NCBI GenBank assembly: GCA_002224055.1
Contig: AZLU01000014.1
Span: 124,001 to 188,000 of the forward strand
Source: Pezizomycotina sp. ARF18
Taxonomy: Eukaryota > Ascomycota
Length of the DNA stretch: 64,000 nt
Reading direction: 5' to 3'
Shown: piece after piece, positions 34,372-46,201 of the stretch
Numbering within the stretch: position 1 is the stretch's first letter
Layout of the letters: the number at the start of each line of letters is the position of its first letter
Notes under the pieces: model-generated
What the model saw: only the letters and a program-made list of their open reading frames with translations
Told to the model about the DNA's origin: nothing
Database searches by the model: none
Made by a program: the position numbers and the translations under genes

Positions 34372-35132
34372 ATTAAAAGGTGTGCTATTCTCCGTCTTTT
34401 TAATACCGAGGATTGTGTCTCAATTCTCCACAATCTTTTCAAGGAAGCGACAAGATTCAAAGACGAAGGGGAAAATAGAGGCTTTAAATCCCTTATGTAT
34501 ATCTCAAATTCGGCTGACAGTCTTCATGGCATTTTTTTCTTTTTCTCTTTTTTCCCTTCTCTAGAGGGTCTCCGCGTCCTTTTTGGCAAATTAAAAACTA
34601 CATACACGCATTCTCAGTGCTACTGGCGAATAAAAACTCAGGCCTAGATCTAGAGAGAAGTAACAAAGCCTGACCTCAGCTCGGCAAGGAAACTCTCTTC
34701 ATGAGGGTAAATTGGGGAGAAAACCGCACGTTGATGCATGCTCCGCCGCTCGCCCCTGCAGAAGGCCACTTCCGCACGCAAGGGATCCCTTTGAATTTCG
34801 GGTTTCCGTGTTACAATACGGGAAACCTCCACAGCCTTCCAAATTCCAAGGCAGATTTTTCAGGCAAGAATTCAATAAGGAAAACGAAATAGAAGAAATT
34901 AGAAAATAGCCAAGCAAACCCCCGAACCTCCGACGCTCCGCCCACGAGGCTTTGGTGTCATGTAGCTTCTTCACTCGAAGACCAAGATTAAATCTTCTTA
35001 AACGTCCATTTTTCATCAGTTCCTCCTAGATTTAAGGTCGCGATCTTATCGTAACTTCACGCGTTCCTTTCTTTTACATTCGTGTTTAGGTTCGTCGATG
35101 GCCAGTTTTAGATCTATATTTTTGACGGAAAT
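34372..35132. other. Spacer upstream of the F-box gene
   Basis: I see no supportable gene. Short frames on both strands over 34700-35010 are open but compositionally weak. Confidence 0.4.
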
Positions 35133-35797
35133 ATGTCATCTCCCTGTTACTCCTCCTCCTCCGGAAGTCCCGCTTCCACTTCCGCCTTCGAAACGGTCAT
35201 GAGAAAACCACTACCACATCTCCCGCTCGAGATCCTCGACATGGTCGTAAGCAACAGCGATACATCAATGTACTACACTTACACGCAGGTTAGCAGCACT
35301 TTCCGGCGCCTGGCGTACGAAAATATCACGAGAGACTACGACCGCGCCGATAATAGTCAAAAAGTTGACAATCGGCTCGCGATGCACCTAGTGAATAACC
35401 AGAAACCCGCTGTTCCGGGGGAAGTAGAGGAGGGAGATGGTACGCACCTAGGTGGTTTCTTTTGGAGGCTGTAAGGGTAGCGGCGTTGCGTCGTCGGAGT
35501 GCTCTGTGGCGGGTGGCGCGCTCTGGAGGGGTTTGTATGATTAAGGATGGTATTCGAGGCGGGGACTTCCGGCGCAAGTCCGTCTTGGACGTATTGAAGC
35601 AAAATTTGGCATTTAGAATAGGGATATTGCTTTGCGAAATTACTTTGTCTATCCTTCCTTTGGTTGCTTTCTTGTTCCTCCCCTACACCTCAAGCTTGGC
35701 AATTGATCATTCATCAACTTGCTTTCCTCCTCCCGGTGTTCTTCGGAACAAGTACGAGCTCGTCTGCCGCACGTATAGCAAATATGTTTATTCGTGA
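35133..35797 (+). CDS. F-box protein, frame break near 35460
   Basis: The start MSSPCYSSSSGSPASTSAFE leads into an F-box: LPHLPLEILDMVVSN, then YTQVSSTFRRLAYENITRDY, matching the L-P-x-E-I-L and S-x-x-F-R-x-L-A pattern. F-box proteins recruit targets to SCF ubiquitin ligases. The first frame stops at 35474, about 114 codons. An overlapping frame continues with LLEAVRVAALRRRSALWRV and DFRRKSVLDVLKQNLAF, so one lost base near 35455 probably separates two halves of one protein. The 3' boundary is uncertain and the hydrophobic end of the second frame may be untranslated. Confidence 0.6.
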
Positions 35798-36001
35798 ACT
35801 TCTATATCTTCTTCCTTTCCCTAGCGTCGTTAAGCCTGTTTATCTTGCTTTATCCACCCTTTTGAGCGTTCAAGTTGATGGCTCAGATAACTAAAATACT
35901 TTAATTGCGTGTGTTGGATTCTCTTCCAAAGTGCTGTGTCTCTGTGGTGAGTATGTATGAACTTTGATATTCAAGGTTGAACAATTGCTATACGAGGGTG
36001 G

Positions 36002-36039
<38 letters not shown>

Positions 36040-37237
36040 GAAAAAAGAAAAAAAGAAAAGAATAGAAAAATACTCGGAATTAGACCAAATAAAAGATCAG
36101 CAATAATGGAGACTACTCTTCATAGCAAAAGAAAAATCAAAAGATTTCTTACTTTTTTCATTCTGGTTCAATACGGTATCAATTGCTATCAAGTCAGCCA
36201 GTGTTCAGAATTTTCTTTTTAACCAAAAAAAAAAAGAAAAAAAAAAAAAAGATGGAACCAGCAAGCTCTCACAAAGAATAAGTAAATATCAAAAATCTCC
36301 CAAGCAAGATTTACCTTACTTTTCAAGACTAACAATCATAATGTCCTCATATTATTATATTTGAGCTCACCGGACACGATTCTTTTCTCAGTCAACTTGT
36401 TTTCGCCGCTACATCCACGGTAGTTTATGCTGGCACCCTTGAGTAAAGGTGGTCGACGTGTGACGAAGGTGCCCATTTCTTTTCATTTTATTTTCTACAA
36501 ACTTTATTCGCTTCGATAACCAAACGACCGAAAATCCATAGAGTACCGTAGCAAAAAGATATTATATGGAATAAATTGCTCACAGATACGATGCTTCCGC
36601 ACCGGACCTATCCTCATATTCAATCGATCAAGGACTTTCCTTCTCTATGTAGTGATTTTATTGATATAAACATATTTATTTACAGGTCTCCTCTTCCACC
36701 GATACTGATCCGTCAGTAGCATTTCTTTTGGAACGACAACATACTCAAGGTATGGATAACTTCTCTGACAAAGTAAATTATACGCATTGATTTATCATGC
36801 GCTTCATTTCAGATTTAGGTGAAACCTCCTTATCGATTCAACAATAATGTGCTTATCCCTGTCCTGGCTCACTACTTAAGTAGCTTTGCTCTGAAATATT
36901 GTTACCCGTCCTTTTATCGAAAAATAAATACTTTTGAAATATTGTGCTTACAGTTAGACTACTGGATGGTCGAAACGGTCTTGTTATTAATTGGTGCCGC
37001 GATGATCATCGAACTAATTTGCTTCTTCCTTATTTGATTTCTTTTTTTTTTCTTTTTTGATATTTTTCGTTTTGATTTTTTATCCTTCTTCTTTAGCTAT
37101 AGAGAATATTCAGCGAACTAAATTCGGGCGGCCAGGCGGAAAGCTTGCAATTCTAACCTGCCCTTCCTTTCCGTCTTCTTACACGCCTTAACAAGGGAAC
37201 CAGTTCTCTTTGGTCTCCGGCAAGAAATTTATCAACC
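35798..37237. other. Spacer with a T20A17 palindrome
   Basis: At 36003-36039 twenty T are followed directly by seventeen A, then A-rich sequence to about 36065, with a second A-rich tract near 36225-36250. A 72-codon plus-strand frame (36819-37037) with hydrophobic segments is not convincing. Confidence 0.45.
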
Positions 37238-37780
37238 ATGACGGGACATTTCAAGAGGTTCTACATCGTCTACGGTAACGTCGTCTGGACGCTCGTCCTC
37301 AGCAAGTCCGGCATTCGCGGCCACCACCAGAGCACCTCGACGAACTCTGCAACGTCGATCTCGTTCAAGGCAAACCACCTCCTCCATACCTCCTCTCAAA
37401 AATCTCCTAGAGTTCTTCTTTGCTAACACACGTACCTCTACAGCCCACATCAACAATCGCACCCTCCCACGGACTTCACCGACACCTTCTCCGAGCACAT
37501 CGCCCCATAACCCGCAGCAGTCGACCGCCGTCCAAGAATCCCATATTCGTCGCCGAGCAAATGCGCGGACACTCTGAAGAAGATGCGGTGAAGTGGTGGT
37601 ACGTCGACCCATCGGGGACCTTTGGCGCACGAAGTTCGCGATTTCAAGTGGTGCTCGCCGACGTTCGATTTTACGGCGAGGACTCCGACACCGCCGGCGC
37701 CGGTAAAGAGGACGTATGAGAGGTTCTTTCAGCCTGGAGCGGCACTGGAGGCGGAGAAGGCGGCGGAGAAGGGGGAGTAG
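37238..37780 (+). CDS. Gene G: hypothetical protein, multi-frame
   Basis: The start MTGHFKRFYIVYGNVVWT opens a 62-codon frame. Downstream, protein-like composition is seen in other frames: VAEQMRGHSEEDAVKWWYVD, and a final basic/acidic tail AALEAEKAAEKGE ending at TAG 37778-37780. The opposite strand also has a long frame over 37232-37630, but the plus-strand tail has the more natural composition. The family is not recognised. Confidence 0.35.
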
Positions 37781-38700
37781 GGCGCCAAAGCCTCGAAACA
37801 GGTGGAGGAAGCTCCGTGGGGGTAGAATTGAAGGCCTCTACTCTAGGGAACTTTTCCGATGAGTGAAAGGTTTTAGGTGGAGGAGATGGAATTGAAATTA
37901 TTCAGGGTTATGAATTAAAGGAAAGATATCCTGATAAGCTTTATCGATACGAAATAGAGAGAAACATGAAAAGTGAAGAGTTATGAGACAGTCCACCATT
38001 CGACGGATGATCTTTGCTAAACCTCCTATCACAAAGAAATTCTAAACAGACGAGTTGCTTTCAATCCCTTCTACAAGCAAAAGATGTCTTGCAACCAGAA
38101 TGCGGAAGTAGGGTTACAATGATAATTTGAGAACCGGATGGATAAGATGATGCGTATTAATCTTTTAGGGATTTCATGAAATGATAAACGTAATGAAGGA
38201 TATAAACATTGTTCAGATGTTTTGACAGAGAACCTAGGAAAATGCAAACATCGGAACCGATTGCGAACATACATTAACCAGAACTATACTATGGCGCGGA
38301 AGAAGAAAGAAATGTACGGAAAGAAAATAGGCGGGGATTCTTTACATCAGAAAAATAAAAAGATATCCACCGGAAGACCTTGACAAGCCTCAGCCATACA
38401 TGACAAAAACACGATACAATTTATGTTCAGGTGTATAAGCTAGTCTTCTGGGAAGAATAAAGAACGAACACAAAGAGAAAACATGTACGAAAAGAAAGTA
38501 AACCATGATTTTCTCCTCTTTTTTTTTTTTTTCTTTTTCGAAATTTGAGATAAGAGTAAAAAGATAAAAAGAAGACACCGCTTCTTATATACCATTAGAA
38601 AAGAAAGAAATGGAATGGTAAAAACAATTTTTTGCCTGTTGTGAAGCGATCCTCAATAATCGATAAATTTAACTGAAGTATAAGTTTTCCGCGCGAAGAT
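37781..38700. other. Spacer between convergent genes G and C
   Basis: No gene is seen. The downstream end of minus-strand gene C lies just beyond it. Confidence 0.4.
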
Positions 38701-41139
38701 TTAACTCGACGCACAGAAGTTCTTCTTGCCTTCTTCAGCGGCGGTTCGCCGACCGATATATCACTTTCCGTGTCACTGCCGGCGGTTGACTGTTCTTGAG
38801 TAGGTTTCTCAGCCAGAGATCGTTGTCACCGTTTGCCGTAGAAGTCGCGTTGGGTTCGTTTAGTAGCTGAATAAGAATCGTCCTTCTTGGTCGGCGGCTC
38901 GCGCTTGCGCTTTAGGCGGGTTTCAGTTCCAATGACCATTAATCCGGGTGCCTTCTTATCTACGGTGGCTGAGGTTCTTGGCGGAGCCTTGGCCGATTCG
39001 AGTTGAAGAGCGTGTTTGAGAAGTTCGGACGCTTTGAGCGGGAGTTTATAGGAACGACCAGTATCCGCCTCCGGCCTTTTCTCTTAGTATTGACAGCGGT
39101 AGCTACCGAAGCCGGCTTCGAAATTCCCATCGTGGCGTCCATCTCCTCCGCCTTGTCCCTTTTCGTCTCTTCATCAGACTCAATCGGCGCAAGAAGCTTA
39201 TACATAAACTCATCCTCTCCAATACCACCCGCCAAATGGGTATCAAGGGTCCTCCTGACAACCTCCTCTCCACCTCCGAAACTCCCAAAAAGGCCTGCAT
39301 ATTCTCCCTAATAAAAAATTGATCATGCTAGTAAAGTAATCCGTAAGGCTACCCTTCGGATTCTCAAAGATAATCCTGACTTCGTTAGCCGTGATATCGT
39401 GCTTTTTGCAGAGCTTCATGAAATGCTCGAATGCTCTTCGCTGCAAGTTTCTAAAAACCTTTCGGCGCTGAAGTAACAACCGCCGTTGACGGGGGCGAGG
39501 GTTGGGGGTTTTAGTTGAGATGTAGCTGGTGAAGTATTCTTCGCAGTCGTCGACGGACATGTTGCTCAAGAGGGCGACGAGCTCCAGTGGGTCCTCTGAC
39601 GGCAGAAGTTTTCACCGCTGGTAGCCTTTTGAATTTGCACCGCGGCTCTGGTTTCGTGTTTCTTCGTAGCATTGCCGTCCGTAACATCTTGAAGTTCCGG
39701 AGCGAGCCTCGCCGCTTAGCCCAATCAGAATTGCTCTTCGGTTCGGATCCTTGCGAGCTTTTCTCGTGTCGATGGTGCTGTTATACGCTTCTTCGATCAG
39801 TTCCGGAAGCCGAGCATAATTCCCTTCGGACTGAAGGGAGTAAGAAAGCCGGAAGGTGATCTATGAACGCCAGACCCTCGTCGCCGCTGCGGCCGTCGGA
39901 GAGAGACCCGCTCGACTTGTTGCCAGGTAAAAATGCAGCATGTTGCTGCGACGATCTCATCTGCATACGACGCCCGCTTTCGGTCTGAGCCCTGGCACCA
40001 GATGCGTTATCGAGATTGCTGACTCCGATGGTCGGGCTGTTCCGCGAGAAATCCAGATGATACTCCTGTAAGTATGGAGTGAATTTTATGGTTAGCTTTT
40101 GTCTAAACTATCGCGAACAAAATAGTTCAACATTTGTTAGACCAAGGAACTCTCAAAAGATGCTTACCTTTCCCATCCATGGCCCAATGGAATCCTGCGC
40201 GGCGAAATCTCTGGCGGGATATTGCTTCGCGCGTGCGGGATTGCTGTCTTCCTTCCTCAATCCGATCGCATTCGCCGCGTTCAAACCCGGGTATAGACGT
40301 GTCTTCGAAGTGGACGGAAGTTCAAAGGTTCACCTGCCTTACAATCAGCCCAATCGGACCGTGCATGTCGAAAGTCATATGGTCGTACCTCCTGTCGTTA
40401 AATCCCGGGTCGAATTGCTTCACGGCGCTCCTTTCGTTAAATCCCGGGTCGAACCGTTCAACGGGCGGACTGCCGGTGGTGGAGCGACCTCCCTCATGGA
40501 AATATATTGACTTGTCGGAGCACTACCGCCTCTTCCTGCTCGGCCGTGTAGCTGCGGCGTTGACGAGAAGGCGACCACGGTACGGCTCTGGAATGCATTC
40601 TTTCGGAAGCGAGTTGGGTTTATACGGAACGACGATCTTGACTTTTCCGTAATTTTCTCCGTCTGCGATCCTCCTATCGCGCGTCCTTTTGGCTTAGCGT
40701 AGCTGTCGTACTTCAGCGGATCGTCATTGCCGGCGGTCTGTCTTCGAGTTCGTAGGACGCCTCGGTCCTCATGGCGGATGCGTGCGGGAAGAAGTTGTAT
40801 TTGGGAATCGCCGCGAGGTTAATCGCTGGTTGTTGTTGTGCGATGGCTGGGTTTGCGCTCGATTGCTTTGATGGACCCTCTTCTTCGCCGGAGTAAAAAC
40901 CGGGATCGTAGCCGTCGTAATAATCCCAATCGTAACGCTTTCCAGACCTCCTGCCCTGCTAGAACTCGAAGCACGCCTGCGGTCCCTTGCGGATCGCCCC
41001 CTCGAGGACGCGCGCGAACGAGGAGGCCCTCCCGCCACGACGATCCAGACTGTCGTCCTCCATAGGGGCTTTTGCACGTTTTTCCTGTAATTTCCATCTC
41101 TCCTCTCAAGAGCGCCGTGTTCCGATCTGCCTCGCTCAT
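38701..41139 (-). CDS. Gene C: large unrecognised protein, multi-frame, at least one intron
   Basis: The start MSEADRNTALLRGEMEIT is followed by RRGGRASSFARVLEGAIR and a Tyr/Asp-rich block (KRYDWDYYDGYDPGFYSGEE). Next come VKIVVPYKPNSLPKECIP, then a duplicated RFDPGFNERS and QFDPGFNDRR, then TSIPGFERGECDRIEEG. An intron at about 40066-40167 precedes EYHLDFSRNSPTIGVSNLD. Later blocks are YARLPELIEEAYNSTIDTRK, DPLELVALLSNMSVDDCEEY, LCKKHDITANEVRIIFE, and GGIGEDEFMYKLLAPIESDE. The tail is basic and nuclear-looking (PPLKKARRTSVRRVK). The frame changes many times; several changes fit one base lost or gained in a run. No known domain is recognised. The end at 38701 is the likeliest of several stops. 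Confidence 0.55.
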
Positions 41140-41332
41140 TACCGTGCTCCCCTGCTATCTGCGTGTCTCCAGGAACATTAGTCAAACGCGCATTTTCCGA
41201 AAGGTAACCATCGATGCGTAAGTAGCTGGACGCGCCTGAGCTTCTCCATGATCTACCTCTGGGCCAGCAGTACGTCGCTTAATGGTAAAATTTCCAGGGT
41301 TCGCAGAAGCCGCGCCAGCTGGCCAATTAAGA

Positions 41333-42705
41333 TTAATCGCTTAAAGGATCGAGAAGGTCCCGGCTCGGCATCGTGCTGCGGAGTTCCTGCTCCGGAACGG
41401 ATACTTTCGCTTTGTTGCTTGCAGCCCTGGGAGACGCCTCTTCCTAAGAGCAGCGTCCCCGGCCATGCGGTCTTCCCCTTGGCATATCGTCGTCGCTGTC
41501 CGAGTCGGAATCGCTGTTTGCGGTGCGATCCTTCGAGTCGGATTGTACAGGATTGTCCGGCTTCAGGCGCCACTTGTCGTAGAATTCTGGAGGAAGGCTA
41601 TGCCGATTGTTCGTGAGAATCTTGTGTAGATAATGGTGATCGAACTCCGCGAGGTATTGAATGATCTGTTTTGGTGGTTAGTTCGGGGATGTTTGATAAA
41701 AGTGTTGTGGGTAAAGAATTAGTGCTAGAGAGGTTTATTGCTAATTTCTTCTCCAGGTTTTTACTCTTCACTTGGCAAAAATTATTTCAACGGCCAAAAA
41801 AAAAAAAAAAAAAAAAGAGAATGAGGGAGAGAGAGAGAACGAAAGAGCAAAGCAAACAGCTGTGACAACAAGTTACTTACCTCCTCGTTCATGTCGCGCA
41901 CAAACCCCTGGTAGATGTACAGCGGGTTCCACCTGCCGTTCTTGATCGCCTTCCTGTCATAATCCTGTCCAATTGATCTGCACTGTGCGTTCCGGTTGTA
42001 TTGCATGTTCAGCGATTTCCACCTGCTCTGCAATGCTTTAACGGCCTTCCGTTGCGCCTCCGTACGCCGGCGTTGATCGACTCCGTAATCTGCGTGTCGG
42101 AAATCCGCTTGTCGTCCCACTGCCTCGTCTTCATGTGCAGCAGGTGCGCGGTCTGACGGTACGTCCAGCCGTGTAGGTACGACTGCGCCTCCTCTCGTTC
42201 AGGCTCTGACTCTTCGTCTGGGTCCTCCAACGCAGCACCTCTGATGTCCGCGACGAGTTCAGCCCGTTCTTCGTCGCCATCATTTTCGTCTGGCAGGTTA
42301 TCTCCGACCCAATAGACCTTTTCCCTGCCGGCGTGTTTAACGGCGATCCACAACGTGCCCTCTCTTATCTCCCCGCGGAAGTTCTCCAGGGCGTCCTTCT
42401 GCGCCCTGCTCGCTGTCAGTCTGTTGATTTTGTCCTCCGTATACTGATGACGTAGCGACAGCGGCTCGTACGCAACTAGTTATACACGATTCTGTCAACT
42501 CGAAGATCTTTCCACAACGGAGCCTACGCAGAGGATTCTTATACTTACCATCGCGGAGTCTTTTCAATTGCGGTTGCTCAATAGACCTGTGTAGCTCCCT
42601 AGTAACGGTCCCGGTATTCAAATCAAGTGCGAGCTCCGCCACGCCTTGGGATGAGACGTGGAAGAACCTAACCATCGCTTTTGGTTTGCCTCGGAGATTT
42701 GTCTT
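41333..42705 (-). CDS. Gene D: probable third member of the A/B family
   Basis: The first visible exon begins after a CAG acceptor at 42706 with KTNLRGKPKAMVRFFHVSSQ. An intron at 42476-42548 (73 bp, GTAAGTATAAG donor) restores the frame into YEPLSLRHQYTEDKINRL and GTLWIAVKHAGREKVYWVGD. An acidic segment (ALEDPDEESEPEREEAQ) precedes WTYRQTAHLLHMKTRQWDD, which has a Myb/SANT-like look, then ALQSRWKSLNMQYNRN and KNGRWNPLYIYQGFVRDMNE. A phase-0 intron (41666-41880) comes right after NEE, before IIQYLAEFDHHYLHKIL. Genes A and B have an intron at the matching point. The tail is acidic (ANSDSDSDSDDDMPRGRPHG). One frame change near 42060 fits a lost G. Confidence 0.6.
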
Positions 42706-43582
42706 CTGTGCAAACAATATACATCAGTATACACTCGTGCATGAAACTGAGGATCGCGCGGTATAAATACTTGCGGCATTCACACCATAACGGGCTTCTT
42801 TCCTCAACGCAAGTGAGCGAGCAACTTACCTCCCACAGGTCGCCTTCCTCACTATCGATGAACCGGTTAAATCAGGACAATATCGTTAGCTTACCTTAAA
42901 ACCTCGGCTTATTTCGCTTACAACTATCTCCTTTTGACCAACTAATCGATTATCTTCATTAAGTGGGCATCTGTTAGCGTATATCGCTAGGATATCAGGC
43001 ACGTTAAGGACCGTGATGTTTTGATGGTCTTCAAGGCTTTGTGAGGATAAAAAGATGCGCTCCAGTTACGACGACACCATACCAGTAGGTTGACGAGCAG
43101 CGCCACGCAAGAACGACCCATCTAGGAAAAAATAGAAAGGGGATAGGAAAGACGAAACCTTTTCACATACCTTTTCTCTATACTTCAACCCTCCTTCCTT
43201 TGTTTTTGCTTTCTGGTGTAGCGTGGAGAATACGTATAGGTAGGAAAACAAAAAAAAGTTGGTTGACGATGTGAAGGAATAAGCAAGTGAAGAAACGTTG
43301 CTAATAATCGTTATTTATTTATTTTATTTTCATTTTTATTATTATTATATTTGGGCATTCTCTCCAGGGCAATAAATGATATAGTGGTGGGCTTTCGAGG
43401 TGTTGCTCTTTTACTGGTTATGGATGCTTCACACAATTGGTATCTTCATTAAAAATTTCTATTCAATCACTGACTTTGTTTGTATTATACATTACAGTCC
43501 TACGCTTACAGAGTTTTTAAGGCGCCTGTAGGTACGCTCCAGCGCGGCCAGTGATCGTTCTCAATGTGATTAAGAACTACAA
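42706..43582. other. Spacer or upstream intron of gene D
   Basis: It probably contains the promoter and first exon of gene D, which I could not define. No other gene is seen. Confidence 0.35.
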
Positions 43583-44427
43583 TCACCGGTCCCCAAACAT
43601 CGTCTCTATTCTCATCCCGCATATCCGAGTCCGCAGTCTCAACAGACATCTCACACAAACCCCGATGACCTCTCGCAGGCTATCCCGAACGGCTTCTGCT
43701 TCTTTATCCCACCGCTTTCCTCCTTCGTACACGTATACTCGCCCCTCGAAGCACAGCCCGATCTTCTCCTTCGCCAGTAATGATAGGATTATTTCTGATA
43801 AACCGCTTTTCTGACTACCAAGCCCCTTCTCGTGGAACTTTTGAAGTGCTAAAGTTTTGGCCCACGATAGTTTCGATTGAGGGGTGTTTATCCACGAATA
43901 TCCGTATTTTTTGCGGCTTGCGAGGTTGAATGCCTTGGCGCTCCAGTCGACGTCTGGATACCGACTACGTAGACCGGATTCTTCTGCTAGTGCTTTGCCG
44001 ATGTGTGAGAGTTTTTCTCTTGTTTTTGCGGCGTTATTTTGTCGAGATGGATGGGTTTTCGAACGGGAGTGCGGATGTGAGCTCTTCAATGCGGGGAATT
44101 TGCGGCGTTGGAGGGAACCGCCGGCGTCTAACCAAGCGTCCTCGCGGTAGAATCTGTGGTGGCTGTAGATGTAGTATCGGCTGTATCGTCTCCCGCTATG
44201 GATGCAAGGGATAGATCTGAAGCTAGCACATCCGTCCCCGTGGAGGATGACAGCCAATCCAGTTCCACCCGCTTGAATTTTGGAGCTCCTTTCTTCGTTT
44301 TCGCTGGAGTCTTTGGGTATTTCGGAGTTGCAGGCGGGTTCGAATCCCGCGAGTGGACTGTAAGGGTTTGCGCACTGCGGGATGCCATGACGTTGGGGGA
44401 AGATGTTTGTAGAAGGGAAGCTGCCAA
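43583..44427 (-). CDS. Gene E: unrecognised basic protein with one frame change
   Basis: The N-terminus is Lys/Pro/Thr-rich (MASRSAQTLTVHSRDSNPPA, then PAKTKKGAPKFKRVELDWL) with a Ser/Thr/Asp-rich linker, ending in one frame near 44128. The next part, in another frame, is globular-looking: NNAAKTREKLSHIGKALAEE, YPDVDWSAKAFNLASRKKYG, LSWAKTLALQKFHEKGLG, LSEIILSLLAKEKIGLCFEG and RVYVYEGGKRW. The N-terminal part of the 338-codon frame that overlaps is less natural and I prefer the start at 44386-44388 or 44427. The family is not recognised. Confidence 0.55.
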
Positions 44428-45203
44428 GTGAGTGGAAGGAAGAATAGAAAAAAGAAGAGATCGAGTTTAGTGGGAAAAAGTTGCTTGTTGTCGCTTTTAG
44501 AGCTTCGGTAGACGTGTGTTTCAAACGGGACTGACGCGTGATGACGTAACCAGCAAAATATCTTGGCGTCAATGACCTCCGATCACGTGAGACTGCCACG
44601 TCGCAAGGGCAAGACCGGGACGCTCCACAGTCGCTTAGCAGTTTTCAGCTCTGGAAGCCCGAACGCCTTGGCTTGTGGGCTTCTTAGAATACCGTCTATT
44701 TACTCATTTATTTTTACTCTTCCAAGTTATGACTGTGTTTACTTTGATTTTATTATTTTATTTTTTTCTTGATTTTCATTTATTTTATTTTATTTCATTT
44801 TTTTATTTGCTCGCACTGTTTAATTCGCCCTCAGAAAAATTTCTATTACACCAGCCGCTATTGCTTTCGCCTCTCTAAAAGCCTTATCTCTTTCATTCAT
44901 GCTTGTCAATTTTATTCCTTTTCTGCTTAATATTCTTCGTTTCCCCGAGTTTTTTATTCTTATATATGTTATGAAATGTCTTCTAATACTTTGTCAAGCA
45001 CAATTCCTTTTTCTCCAAACATACAATTTCATCCGTTTGTACTCATCCATCCTTCAAGTCAGTTTAATATTCTGCGACTCTCGTGCAAGGTCATGTTCGC
45101 TCATGTAACTATTCAACCAGTCTTCTCTTATAAAATATCCGGGCTGGGGAAAATGAAACTCCTATAATTCCTGTGCGCTTCTTCTCTGCCATAGACTGAT
45201 GCA
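44428..45203. other. Spacer between divergent genes E and H
   Basis: A T-rich tract (44700-44830) and a likely shared promoter region are all I see. Confidence 0.4.
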
Positions 45204-46201
45204 ATGGCAGGATCGATTTCCAGATATGGTCTTCCGATCGGATCGGATCTCCGATACAACTATTCTTCCATTTTAAACGCCTTCGCTCGAGTTTTGGTTT
45301 CTAGTGTAAATACTCAGGTGAACAAAACTTTCCCAAGGGCGGGGTTGGGAGAAACGGAAGATAAAATATGCGAATTAAAAATACTCAATTGCAAAGAAAC
45401 AAAATCTAAAGTACGCCCACAGGTATTATATTACCATTAACATCGACCGAACAACAAGATAAAATCGTTAACATCACACCGTTCGCCACAGGTTTAAGCA
45501 GAGCCTCGAAATTTCCCAAAACGACAAACAACGTAACGGCGATGGCTCAACAATCCAAGGGTCATCAAATGACAGAAATGCTCGGAAGGCGGTACGAGTG
45601 GAAGAGTTTATCGAAGTCGGAAAGAAGGTCGAAAGGGAGGTATAAAGGCTTCGCACGATCGATGAGTTGCGTCAGAAAGGACAAAAACTCTATAAGGGCT
45701 TTTCAAAGAACTTGAAGTTTTCCGAACCCGAATTTTTTGATCCAGAACTTCTTTCTAATTCCTGACTCTTTGGCAAAGCACCATGTACTAACATGAAAGC
45801 CACATGAACTCTGAAGTAACTGAAGCTGGTATCCCCCAGAAATACCTTTTCATTCCGGAACGCCGCATGCGAAAACTACGGTTACGTCTGTCTCAGCCGT
45901 CTCCACATACTTCGATCGTTCGAAGAAGCAGACCTCAAAGACCTTCCGTGGGAGAAAGTAAAGAATCGAAGAGTTGTCTGGCGAAGTACGCATACATTCC
46001 CCTGAGGCTCGACGAACTTGGTCTAGAAACTTCCAGGCCGGATGGGATACGGTGAATGCAAGGGCAGTGAAGGGTGCTGAGAAGAGGAGGAAGAAGAAGT
46101 TGCAGCGAAAGGAAACGAGACACATGGAAGGATTGGCGGATGTTATAGTGATTGCGGGATTGGTGAAAGATGAAAGGCCGCGGAAGAGAAGCGAAATATG
46201 A
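45204..46201 (+). CDS. Gene H: hypothetical basic protein, multi-frame
   Basis: A first frame starts MAGSISRYGLPIGSDLRY. After a probable intron acceptor (GCCACAG near 45492), charged helical sequence follows: RFKQSLEISQNDKQRNGDGS, RVEEFIEVGKKVEREV, LRTIDELRQKGQKLYKGF, and FSEPEFFDPELLSNS. Then HILRSFEEADLKDLPWEKVK leads into the last frame RTWSRNFQAGWDTVNARAVK and a very basic EKRRKKKLQRKE, ending IVIAGLVKDERPRKRSEI (TGA at 46199-46201). The family is not recognised. Some apparent stops in the middle could be short introns. Confidence 0.45.

Noticed and set aside
44334-44350. GCGGGTTCGAATCCCGC, a perfect tRNA T-arm with B box
   Set aside because: No D-arm, anticodon arm or A box at a suitable distance upstream, and it lies in the N-terminal coding part of gene E, so it is most likely chance.
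43583-44599. 338-codon minus-strand open frame read as one protein
   Set aside because: Its N-terminal half has unnatural composition while another frame over 44128-44427 reads well. I kept only the C-terminal half in this frame as gene E.
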